64,000 bases of DNA from Dactylorhiza incarnata (taxonomy: Eukaryota; Streptophyta; Magnoliopsida; Asparagales; Orchidaceae). The position numbers and the translations under genes were made by a program. The notes under the pieces were generated by a model. The model was not told the origin of the DNA, made no database searches, and worked only from the letters and a program-made list of their open reading frames with translations. Position 1 is the first letter of the stretch, and each line of letters begins with the position of its first letter. The stretch is taken from contig JAWHQI010000170.1 of NCBI GenBank assembly GCA_033032865.1, positions 3,865,001 through 3,929,000 of the forward strand. Reading direction: 5' to 3'. Below are positions 9,735 to 20,293 of the stretch, piece after piece.

Positions 9735-12700
9735 GTTACGGTTACATACCTGCTTTTTTTTTGTGGTCGTTTCATTTCCAATTGAGAGAATGTTCTATAT
9801 CTCAGGAGCTAGATCTGTTCCAATCAGAAGAAATCCTCATAACTTCCTTTGAGAGTTCAATATGTAGGAGCGAGTCTTCGACTTTCGGTTCTGAGGATCT
9901 AATTTGGTCAAGTCTTTCGCGAATAGATTCTTTCATTTCCTAACTGAGACCAATCTTTGTTCTCACCTATCTATGAACGAGGAGAATCTACGAGGATACG
10001 CGGGCAACCCTATGAGAGATCTGGTCATTTCGGCTCTAATTCTTTCGGATGCGAATGGATCAGTGGGTGGGAGCCCTTAATAGAGTGACGATAGCCTTTT
10101 TTAGGGCCCTTCCAAGTTCAAGAAGACATTTGACTCAACCCCGTGTTTTTAGGCATCGACCTGCTTTTAGGTTAGGACGAGCCTTGACCTCTTTTTGATG
10201 AGTTTCTCCGAAAAACTTTCGCTTAGTGGAAATGGGCTCATGAGCCGTAGGAAGGGAATGTGTGGGGCGTCCCCTTGGCCGATGAGCAGATCAAACAATT
10301 CTCTTTTCGAAGCCGCTTGCGGGAAATAGCTTCAGTGGATCGAGTGGGAATTAGATTCTATGCCCAAGCAAGTCAGTCTCTGAAGAGTAAAGCTTGCCTA
10401 ACCGCAGAAGTAGGAGAAAGAAAGATCGGGCATCCAGCTTTGCCGTAAGAACACTGACTTCGAACAAAGAAAGACCGGGTGGTCTGGCTCCAGGTGTGCC
10501 CCTGAGATAGTATCCCCTTGGCTTGGAAGGGCTGACACATATCTATATAGGGGATAGCTGCGCTTACTTGAATTCATGAGCAAAAGAATAGCGTAAGGTG
10601 AACTAGAGTGGAATTGAAAGACTACTTCTTGATGTGATTCTTTCTTTTCGAGTCTCATAAGGAAAAGAGATGTTCGGCAAGGAAACTTTCAGTGTTGACA
10701 AGATAGATAGTTTTTGCCACGGGTCATAGTGCATTGGCTTAGGGTAGATAAAGTCTACGTACGTACATTGGTTCTGAGGTCCCCAGTGCAGCTCTCAAAG
10801 GTGAAGTTCTTTTGCGCTGACTGGAAAGGGCTCGGGGAAGAAGAGGAGAAGATCTCGAGATCGAATGGCGCCGGTGACTTCCCTTGTTAGGTTTCAGTAC
10901 GTAATATGCTGTACTAAGTGCTTATGGATCCGGGAAACTCAGGCGGGTCAGCTCAGTGAGATGCTGTGGACGAATTGACTTTCTTATGCTATTGGCGGCT
11001 CGGGGAAGAAGAGGTCTTGCAGCAGCGGTAGCATATGTAGGGGGTTTGGAATCAAGTATGAACGGGGTTTGCCCCGATATTGGTAACCGCCCCGTGGGAA
11101 TCCCGATTCTGCCTTTGGAGCTATAGCTATCTGAAAATTTCATTTTCATCTGACTGATTTCGGCTCGCTACCTATAGAGCCAGGTGTCTTAGCAGATTCA
11201 GACTTTTGATATAAGGGGAATTTCAGGCGACAACAATATACAAAGAAAGACAGAAAGAGGGTGCATGCTCCAGGTGGAGCACTAACAAGGGGCAATCCAG
11301 AATTCTAGTTATCACTTCCAAGCAATATCGCATAAACACGATATCATCAGAAAAAGAGAGAAAAAAGAGATCTCTTCCATTGGCACGTTTAGTTACTTTG
11401 TCAATGGTTCGACTTATACAAACAGGACTTGTCAAGTCTGGTTCGAATCGGGACTGATCGAGTAGAGGATGGCGCTTTCTCTTTTTCGAGATGGGAATGC
11501 CTCAACTTATTAGAGTAACCGGATGCAAGGCTTTCTGACCTTTGTTTGAGTTTGAAGTGAGGTATCATACCAGATGTATTCTTACTAAAGAAAGGAAACA
11601 AACTAATCACTCTCAAACAAAGAAATTCAAAGAAACCTAATGTATTAAGAAGAGTGAATAGTGCGTAATCCAGCGAATCAACTGCCTTGAGTGAATACCG
11701 AAAGAAAGAGTATCATAGAATGTCAAATTTCGTGATATTCTGGCCTTTATTCGGTAAGGAATTCGAGTGAGAGCTAATTTCAAGTACTTTACGGAAGAAA
11801 TGTACTCGGTTCCCTTCTTGGCAATAGGATGAGGGGAGATTGAGGCTTGAAAGCCAGAGTAAGAGATGCCTTTCCTGGTCGTCTTTCCATTCATCTGTCT
11901 CACCGGAATGGTCTCCCACCTATGCTGTACAAACAAGAGAAAAACCAATCAATATAGGGTTGCAGTAAAGCTCCACGGGGCCTTTCCGTATAGTTGCGCG
12001 GCATCTTCTTCACCGGTGACATGAGAAATGTGAAGATGGTCCCTCCCATACTTGTTTAGCGGTTGACATGAAAAGAAGACTGGCTGCAATGTCACAGGTT
12101 CTACCGACCAAGCTTCTTAGAAAGAAGAAAATGCTGTCCAAAAAACGAATTCCATGGTCTTGGATGAGTCAGGTAAAGGTATCGAACCGTCTATGTTATG
12201 TAACACCAAGAATTCTTTCCTCCGGAACCGATCGAGTCTTCCAATTTTGTTTTTGAGAGACGATCTGGATTATCCATGACTGGATAAGAAGAACCTGAAT
12301 ATCCAGAACCGTGTCAGAGGAAGAGGTTTCTGATTCTTCCGACCTGGGCCTCCGCCCCTACGGGGGGCCTTGCTGGAACTTCAACGGCCTCACACCACTA
12401 TGAAGAATTTCGCACCCTAACCCTCTGGTCACTTCACTTGGCTTTCATGCCTGACTTGTTGTGTTGTTATTTAGACCCCGGTTTCTAACGCTTCGCTAGC
12501 TTCGGTCCCCCACTTCGCCTTCCTTGCGGCTTGGCTCACTCTTCATTTCTATGTTAGACGCCCCACCCGGTGAAAACCAAGGTCATTCTTCCTACCAAGG
12601 CGCGAAGCGATGATCACATAGAAAAGAAAACTTCTAACCTGATGTAGAAAGGCTGGTAATTCGCTATAGATCGGATCCTAAGTAGCTATAGCATGAACCC

Positions 12701-15700
12701 TGGAAGACGGCCCTACCGAAGCCTTCTTCTTTTCTTTCTGAGAAATGAGAAGTCTTCTCACGACCTAGCTAACCTTTCGTTGATTCTTCCATTCCGGGCA
12801 CCGGTTTTGAGGTCTTTTCCCCGCTCATTACATCTCCTCGTCAATCTGTGCATGAGCTTCTAGGCTTAGCATTCTATTCAAGTCAAGATCTCTTACTTGA
12901 ATGCTTATACTTCTACTGGAATTGGAATGACGTGAGAAAAAATGAGTCTTCTCATCCCTCTGTCACCACTGTCTTCTTTAGTGTCTTTTCTCTGTATATC
13001 TCGGTCGTCCTTTTCTATAGATCGGTGACGATCTTCTTCTTTTCTTGGAAAGGAAAGAAGAAAGGAGCTCTCAGAAGATCTGCTCTGTGAGTAAGTGTCT
13101 CGCGAAGCAGCCACCGACGTCTTTTTTCCATTCCATTTAGATTGAGCTCTGGAGGCATAGACCTACTTTTCCACATGAAGGTCTCTCTCGCTATGGCTCT
13201 TCCACGGGGGATCTTTCTTCGCGAGGTGCGTAGCAGAGTTCTCATTGATGTTCCTGGTCCAGCTCAGTCAATGGTGACACTTGACACCTTTTCTGCTGTC
13301 ACTCTGTCCCGTAAGGATTGGATCGATGTAATGCCTGCTTTAAGCTCTGTTCTATGCCCCCCGCCCATAGTTCACACGATGAAAGCTTTCTATAGTCACC
13401 GGGAATCAATTGTCTATTTGACATGTCAGCATTGGAATAAGAGCATACAGGACTCGCCTCCCCCTCTGGGGATTCCCATCTGATGTTGCCTTCAAAGGAG
13501 CAATCTAGAATCCATTGTGTGTCACGACGTCTTTGTCTTTAGTTTCTAAAGAAAACCTTGCTTGAATCGCTTCGGATAGGATGAGATCAGTCAATGATGA
13601 GAAGGCTTCTGCCGACCCTTGATGACACAATAGATCTTTTAGTACAAGATTGCTCGCTTCGTTCCCGAGCTATTGAGTTATGTGATCAAACCATAAAGAA
13701 ATGAGTATGAAGATCTAGGTTGCACTCAATGGATGAATGTCCGGGCCGGGCAATTTGGCTATCTCAGAGGCATGGCCATAGCTTTGATCTTGTTTATCGA
13801 ACTCTTCGCGCCTTGCTTCATCTTTGAAGCAAGCGGAGGGGACGATAGGCTTTTCTTAATCCCCGGGGCGTAGTCATAGCAAGGAAACGAAGTCATAGCA
13901 AGGAATAAGGCGAAGAGGACAACTACGTCGATGAGCTGCGTTAGCAGCGAATGGTCCATAAGGCCGCCCGTAGGGTTTATGGTATATAAAGGCGAACAAG
14001 CGTGGTCGCGATAGCGACGAAGAGTACGTACGTAGTAGGTGAGGAAAGATAGGCGACGAATACGTTAGCGAAAATGAGTTCCGAGACTAAGAGATTGGGC
14101 TATCGGCCGGTATCAGTTGAAGTCAACAAAGAAGAACCCAATCCATAATTGGAAGGTGAAAAGAAGATAGATGACTGAGAGTCACGGTCTTTTGAAAGCG
14201 CCGCATCTAGCTCAGCAGCTTTTGAAAAAGAGATGACGGATACAGAGCGGTTACCACTTGTAGGCTCATTCACCAACTAGGCTAGGGGCTACGGCCATGA
14301 GTTTGCTTTCACGAGTGCACGAGCAGAAGCGGAGACATAGTTGTCCCCCGATTGAGATATTCGCGAGATTAGCTACACGCCACTGAACCGCCCCGTGGGA
14401 AAGCCCTTTTGAAGCTGAGGGCGTAGCAGCGCCGGAAGAGTCTCTTTTAGGGCAAGGGGTTAAGCGCTTAGTTGTGATGGCAGGGGAAAGCAAGACAGAG
14501 GTACGAGCTTTCTCTTCTTATCGACATGATAGCAGATAGGGGCAGCCCCAGGAAGTTCTATCAGAGGACGAGTCCCGAAGCCCCTTCAATGAATGTATTA
14601 AGGAGTCAGAGTTCATGCCCGAGTGATCCCCCACTAAAGTGAGAGAAGAAAAAAGGAAAAAAAGGAAAGGGGCATCACGGTGTTGCATTAGAGTCTTCTC
14701 AAATGTTCGATTGAGACTGGCTATTGCCTTTTGGCTAGTTGAGATGATGACAATGCGCTGCGTATAGTCACCGATATACTGACATTCTTTTTGACTTTTT
14801 CTGCCCCACTCATCCCCCTAAGGTCGATTGGTCAACGCTACTCACCCTGTCAATTGAAATGCTATTGCTCATCCATCAATAGCGTCAGCGAAGTGCTTCT
14901 CCCTCCGTCCATGAGATCCGGGAAAAACGAAGAAATTCGATGCAATGCAATTGAAAATATCCTAGGGTGGGGGGGGTTTCCTTTCGTTGCTTTACGCAAT
15001 GTTTTGACAGAATAGGCAGACCATGACCCCGAGGTCGAAGTAGAAGGGTCATCAGAATTTCCCGCTCTAGTTGCTGTAGCTCCGTCGCCTCTTGGGCTTC
15101 ACTTCACGAGTGTGCATCATATCAAGGTGATGGGACAGGCAGCAATGCTAGGTCCGATCCGAGGGAGAGACCAGTAGGTTTGCCTGTTGATCCATTCTTC
15201 GAACGCTCTTTCTTACTATAGAGGAGTGGGAAAGACTGCTTCTGTAAATCTAAAGGAAGCGAACTCATATTACGGCAAAGGTTGGAATGAAATTTTCTTA
15301 AGGAATGTAATGTCACGGGGTTTCGGATAGAGAACATAGTAAGAGAACTTTTCTTATTGGTTCACCGAGGAGACGGAGACCCACTTCAGGATCTCCTATC
15401 TTTCTTTGAGAAGCTGCTTCTTTTTCTTCGCTCCGCTCGCCTATGGTTGCATATGTTGCCCATATGAACTCTTGGATTGGACCATATTAGAATGACGGTG
15501 TAGAAAGCCTTTTGACTTATATAAAGAGAAAGTCAAGTTGAAAAAACTGTGCAAACCTTACTCAACTATGGGTGCCACTGGTTTGAGATCTCTTCAAATG
15601 CAATGCCAGTCAACTACTAACTAAGGAGAACCTCAGGACGTACGGACCGGACCGATCATGGAATGCTAAGAGAAAGGATCAAGCGTCAGACCTTCCGAAT

Positions 15701-16321
15701 CTTTTTTGTTGCATCGAGAATTAAGAATACGTACTCTTTCTTTTTGAAGTGTCTCGCCTATATATAGAAAGAGAAATCTAAGGCTTACGCATATCAATTC
15801 TAAACAAAGGTGCGCTTCTTGAAAACTGGATGAAACACACAACCAGGACGAGAGACAAGAAAAGAAGTCAAAATCGACGATCGTCAAATATGTTTGACTT
15901 TTCTTTGATTCTTTCTTGGATCTGGGGCACAATCACTCGCCGCTCCGTGGGCTTCACCATAAGCAGGAGAGAAAGGCGAGCGATAGCGAAGAAATCTATA
16001 TCAAGAGCTAGGGAGAAGGAAAACCATCCCTGCCTTACCATGCTGACTCCTTGCTTACACTTTACCACATCCCAGGAGGAAAGAAAAGAAGCACTCACTT
16101 ACCCACGGGGCGTTCCATTTATGAAAGCACGTCTTTTTGTCCTAGTCCACCACGGGAAAAGGTCCAAAGCCGAATGCTGATCAGTCCATATTCACTCTCT
16201 TCCCTCTTCCGTGAAGACCGGATCTGTCAGATTCGAGCAAGACAGATCTTCAATTGACCATAAATGGTTGCTCAGTTTATTCCATTTTGCTTACTCCCTT
16301 TTCAAAAGAGATATGAAAAAT
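9735..16321. other. Mitochondrial spacer DNA, no gene recognised
   Basis: The longest ORFs are 116 and 113 codons (15,830 and 13,142, + strand), without a recognisable family, and are probably chance. Short-motif copies occur near 11,088, 12,600, 14,390, 15,430, 15,940 and 15,971. No respiratory, ribosomal-protein or tRNA gene was found. Confidence 0.5.
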
Positions 16322-16920
16322 GAGATCTAATAGCGGGCGGGTAAGGTCAATGTCAATGGATGAAAGGTGCCCTAACAATCGGTACGAGCGTATAAAAAAA
16401 GGTGGGATCTCTGACTGAGGCATCAGAGGTTGTCAACTCGATCGTCTGCTACCGCTCCGTGGGCTTGCTTTGGGAAGATGCCCAACTTCTCAGTACCGGG
16501 TGACAGATAGTCTCTCCAGCCGCTGTTTCGCCTAGTAGTCACCAGAACTTCGCCCATGAAGACTGGCTTATCTGCTGTTTCGAGATCCTACCAGTCAGCT
16601 GCAAATACGAAGACGACTGAGACTTTTTTGTAATATCTTCACTCCCGCGACGTCTCAAGCCTACATAGAAAGGCGAGCGATAGCGAAGATATTCCAATCT
16701 TTTTTGCACACTGAAAATGGATTCTTTTTTAGATAGGCAAGGGGTTATTTTGTCCCGGTCGACATCGGCTCTGGAAGTGTCTTTCAATGAAAAGGTGGTG
16801 GAGGTGCGGTGGATAGAAGTCGTTCTAGCTGGATCAGACGAAACTCACCCTGCCCCTTCCTATGAAAATGATCCATTGCTACACCCTTCGTCATTCGTAT
16901 GGAATGAATATGAATCTGTT
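16322..16920 (+). repeat. 599-bp direct repeat, copy 2, ending at the Ty3 junction
   Basis: This is the second copy of the 8,634-9,232 repeat. It stops exactly where the mitochondrial block stops: copy 1 continues CTTCTTTCTTTG, whereas copy 2 continues GTTCAACCGCTC into Ty3 integrase. In the source genome this copy may therefore have been longer. Confidence 0.95.
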
Positions 16921-17869
16921 GTTCAACCGCTCTACCACGTACACAGCTCTCACCGTGGCACAAGCTTTTATGGATTCTGTGTTTCGTCTGCACGGCATGC
17001 CCGCCTCCATTGTCAGTGATCGCGACGCCATTTTTCTGAGTAATTTTTGGCAAGAGTTCTTCAAATTACACAATGTCACACTTCGAATGTCTACTTCCTA
17101 CCACCCCCAAACAGACGGTCAGACTGAAGTCGTCAACCGCTGCCTTGAGGGCTATCTTCGTTGCATGACGTCGGACACTCCAAAGCAATGGGCAAAATGG
17201 CTTCCCCTGGCTGAATGGTGGTATAACACCTCCTTCCATAGCGCCACTCGGACGACGCCTTACGAGGTTGTCTACGGCCAACCACCACCTCTACACTTAC
17301 CATACCTCGATCATTCCTCTGTTGTGGAAACGGTAGACCGCTCCCTCCAAGCTCGTGAACGCATGCTCGGCACCCTCAAACAACATCTTCATCAGGCACA
17401 ACAACGTATGAAGCAACAGGCAGACCGCCACCGCGCCGAACGTACATTTTCCATTGGTGCTTGGGTCTACGTTCGCCTCCAACCCTATCGCCAACAGAGC
17501 CTCCGCTCACACCACCACCAAAAATTGGCTCCACGTTACTTTGGGCCATTCCAGGTTGTTGCTCGCATTGGACCCGTCGCCTACAAATTACTCTTGCCAG
17601 ATGATTGCCGCATTCACCACACCTTCCACATCTCTCAACTCAAGGCCCACATCGGGGACATACCACACTCCTCCTCTCTACCCGACGAAGTTACGACGGA
17701 CGGCCTTCCACTGATCACTCCTGAGCGGGTTCTTGACCGGCGCATCGTTCCTCGACACGGCCGCCCTGCTACCCAGCTCCTCATTCAATGGCAGCACACC
17801 CCACCAGAAAACGCCACTTGGGAGTTCCTCTTCGACTTACGCCGGCGTTTTCCGAACTTCGCCCCTTGA
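16921..17869 (+). pseudogene. Ty3 chromovirus integrase C-terminal half with chromodomain
   Basis: An open frame (+) enters from the mitochondrial block and becomes Ty3-like at about TYTALTVAQAFMDSVF. It has the second catalytic Asp in VSDRD (17,018-17,020) and the catalytic Glu in [10 protein letters not shown] (17,126-17,128), 35 residues apart as expected for DD35E integrases. The C-terminal IN domain includes HHTFHISQLK. A chromodomain follows at about 17,730-17,869 (RVLDRRIV, LLIQW, ATWE) and the frame stops at 17,867-17,869. Gag, protease, RT, RNase H and the N-terminal part of IN are missing, lost at the junction at 16,920. The chromodomain is characteristic of chromoviruses. No frameshift is seen in the surviving part. 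Confidence 0.9.
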
Positions 17870-17898
17870 GGTCAAGGGTGCTCTCGAGGACGGGGCAA

Positions 17899-18263
17899 TG
17901 TTGCGACCCTGATACAATCTCCTGCCAGCAACGTACCGCCGCTCACATTGGAACCATGCAGTTTGGAAATCTCAGTCTCTTGGCCCATAGCAAACCACCG
18001 CCACCTTGAAACTCTCTGCATTTATTTCTCTGTCTTTAATATTATATCCTGCATTTAATTACTTTGTGTTAACTGCCTCTATATAAAGGCACGGTTGTAT
18101 CCTGCAAATCAATGAAGAAGAATTCCTGAATTTCTCTGTTGTTCTCTGCTATCCCTTTCCCCTAAAATAATTCCTTTCCGCTGGTCCTCTTCCAACTGGA
18201 AGACACCAATCCTGCCTGCTCCGGAACTGTTTCATTACTCAGTCCCAGCAGCGCCCTATCACA
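17899..18263 (+). mobile_element. 3' LTR of the truncated Ty3 chromovirus
   Basis: A purine-rich GAGGACGGGGCAA tract lies just before TGTTGCGACCC at 17,899. The unit ends CCCTATCACA at 18,263, giving TG...CA ends and 365 bp. A TATA-like CTATATAAAGG lies near 18,078. The upstream LTR is absent, so the boundaries rest on the terminal dinucleotides and PPT position. Confidence 0.7.
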
Positions 18264-20221
18264 TCATCTTTCTAAAGCATTATAAGTTAGAGCCGTTCTT
18301 TGCATCTCTACAGTTAGTGTAGATGCTTTGTATGAAGGCATGCCGAGTCATGGAAGTTAGATCAGTATCTCCTTTTGCGCTGCGAATACTATTATGAATG
18401 GTGAAATCAGCCATTAAGGATATACTGGAATTTGTTTCCACTTACATACCAAAAGAGTCTGTTTTTCAACATTTTATGCAGCAATTCAGAGCTTCAGACT
18501 GAATGACACTGAAATTAGATAAATACATGAAAATATTATGGATAGCATAGGAGACATCACTATTTCCTCTGATGGTCTTTGTAAATACCACCATTTCCTG
18601 TCATTTCATCTTCCACCGTAAAATGAAGGGAGAATGACCCATCCTCCTGTCACAGACCAGATTTCGTAACTCGCAGGAGGCTTCGCCGGAGGTGGGGATG
18701 GTGGCTGCGAGAATATTGTGGCGCTTTTACCGCGGCAGTCTATACATGAGCTTTATGGGAGCATCAAACTCTAACCAGAAAACTAAAGATTAATTCTTGC
18801 TTCCTTCATTCCATGGCCTTAAGGCTCCTTAAATAGACTTACAATGTTGCAAACAAGTCCCCTCTTTGAAACTACACATGCTTCAAACAATCTATTCTTA
18901 TCTATATTTACATCTCTGCCGATTTACTAATCATATAAGAAACTACTTAACTCAATCACTTACAAATGATACTGAACAGGTTTATGCTGAGGTATCTCAT
19001 AGAGGTACTCAAATTGAATTTGGATTCAATTTCTATTTTATTTATGCAACCTTGTGTTTGTATTCGATCAACATCAAGTAGAGGCGTCGAAAAATATTTA
19101 TTGGCGTCAACAACTTTATTTTGGTTGATAATTATGCATGCTATATTTATTCGTTAAATAAAAAAACCATGTTTGAACAAGATTTCTGGCATCCATATAT
19201 TATATATAAGGGAAAAACACCATTTGGTGAAACATTCATCTTTTCAATTATACCCCGCTTTATTGCTACTTTTACAATTTGTTATAATTGGGTATTATCG
19301 CGCCGAGGCAATGCCATGACTGAGGTATTGTCGCGCCGGGCACTGGGGCTCCATTCATTTTTTATTAACTTTTGCATTTGGCGAGATGAAAAATTTTATG
19401 GGGATGACGAACAATTGGTGCATCGTCACGCCGGGACATTGGGGAACCCCATGCACGACTGCATGTATTATATATTATATATAAGGGAAAAACATCATTT
19501 GGTGAAAAATTCATCTTTTCAATTTTACCCCCTTTTTATTACATATTTTTCAATTTTTAAAAAATGCAGTGCTTACTTTTTGTGTTTTATTATTATATTT
19601 AAATATGCGTCATTCTCTCAAATTCTATTAAATTTTGTATTCAGTTAAATTTTTTCAAAGATCCAACAAGCAGCGTTGTCCTATCGCGTCGAGCATAGGG
19701 GAACCCTGCGCACGACTGCTTGTGTTTACTAAATAAGCAAAATGCGAAGAAGGTCCAGTTCGATTGTGTTCAACTAGATAAAAACTTGTTGTATAGTATT
19801 AAATATACACATGTATAGATGTATATACACATATTAAATTCATTTTATTCTTGCATTATATGGTTAAAAACCATCAAATGTACTTAAAAAGATCATGGAT
19901 ACATATATTTTGAGTTCTAGTAAACCTAAATGTCATTGTACTATGGAAAATCACAGACATTTGTCATGCAATAAGAGTCATCAATTGAATTAGTTTTTAT
20001 GCATTAGATGGTCGTCCCCAAGACTTTGTTGTTTGTGTTTCTCTCGATAATGAATAAGCCTAACACCGATAAATTTTTTCAGCTTGTTAACAAACTTGAG
20101 CTCATTTGAATTTTGATTTCAAAATCAACAAAACGAGCAAAGAAAAAGGACCTTACTAATGATTGTCCTGTTTATACCCAACATGGTCATCACTTAAAGC
20201 ATTAATTCATGATTTTCTCAG
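18264..20221. other. AT-rich DNA upstream of the first visible exon, with diverged repeats
   Basis: No exon is recognised. A segment at 19,201-19,275 (TATATATAAGGGAAAAACA onward) recurs at 19,476-19,550 (offset 275). A GC-rich motif near TCGCGCCGGGCAYTGGGG recurs at about 19,288, 19,329, 19,425 and 19,683. A 175-codon ORF at 19,121-19,648 spans these repeats and is not believed. If exon 1 of the gene lies further left, this stretch is intron 1. Confidence 0.5.
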
Positions 20222-20293
20222 GCCATTGCTGCTGTTCTTGCAAATGATCAGAAACACTACCAGGTGGTGTTCATCAGCCATGCAGAGCATCAG
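20222..20293 (+). CDS. Glycosyltransferase exon a (72 nt)
   Basis: Preceded by TTTTCTCAG and followed by the donor GTTGCT. It encodes [20 protein letters not shown] and then AEHQ, the N-terminal Rossmann-type start of the family (the part after the GTKGDVYP motif). Phase is 0 at both ends. The exon before it should carry the initiator ATG; I did not find it in 18.3-20.2 kb. Confidence 0.8.

Larger units (their letters stand above)
1..16920. other. Mitochondrial-type DNA block (probable NUMT)
   Basis: The block is read as plant mitochondrial DNA inserted in the nucleus. The signs are a plastid-type trnL at the edge (common in plant mitochondria), a 5' fragment of mitochondrial rrn18, only short ORFs, balanced base composition unlike the AT-rich introns to the right, and many copies of two short GC motifs (CCGCCCCGTGGG and GGCGAGCGATAGCGAAG). 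No intact mitochondrial gene was recognised. It stops at 16,920 in the middle of a Ty3 integrase reading frame. Whether it continues left of the window is unknown. The alternative is an assembly join between mitochondrial and nuclear contigs. Confidence 0.8.

Noticed and set aside
13142..13483. 113-codon ORF in the mitochondrial block (also 15,830-16,180 and 6,805-7,179 minus)
   Set aside because: No recognisable mitochondrial protein; lengths are compatible with chance in this composition.
16862..16920. ATG at 16,862 as the start of the 335-codon integrase ORF
   Set aside because: The first 20 codons are mitochondrial repeat DNA that happens to be in frame; the true Ty3 homology begins after the junction.
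19121..19648. 175-codon ORF
   Set aside because: It spans a 275-bp-offset repeat in AT-rich DNA, has no recognisable domain and no splice or promoter support.
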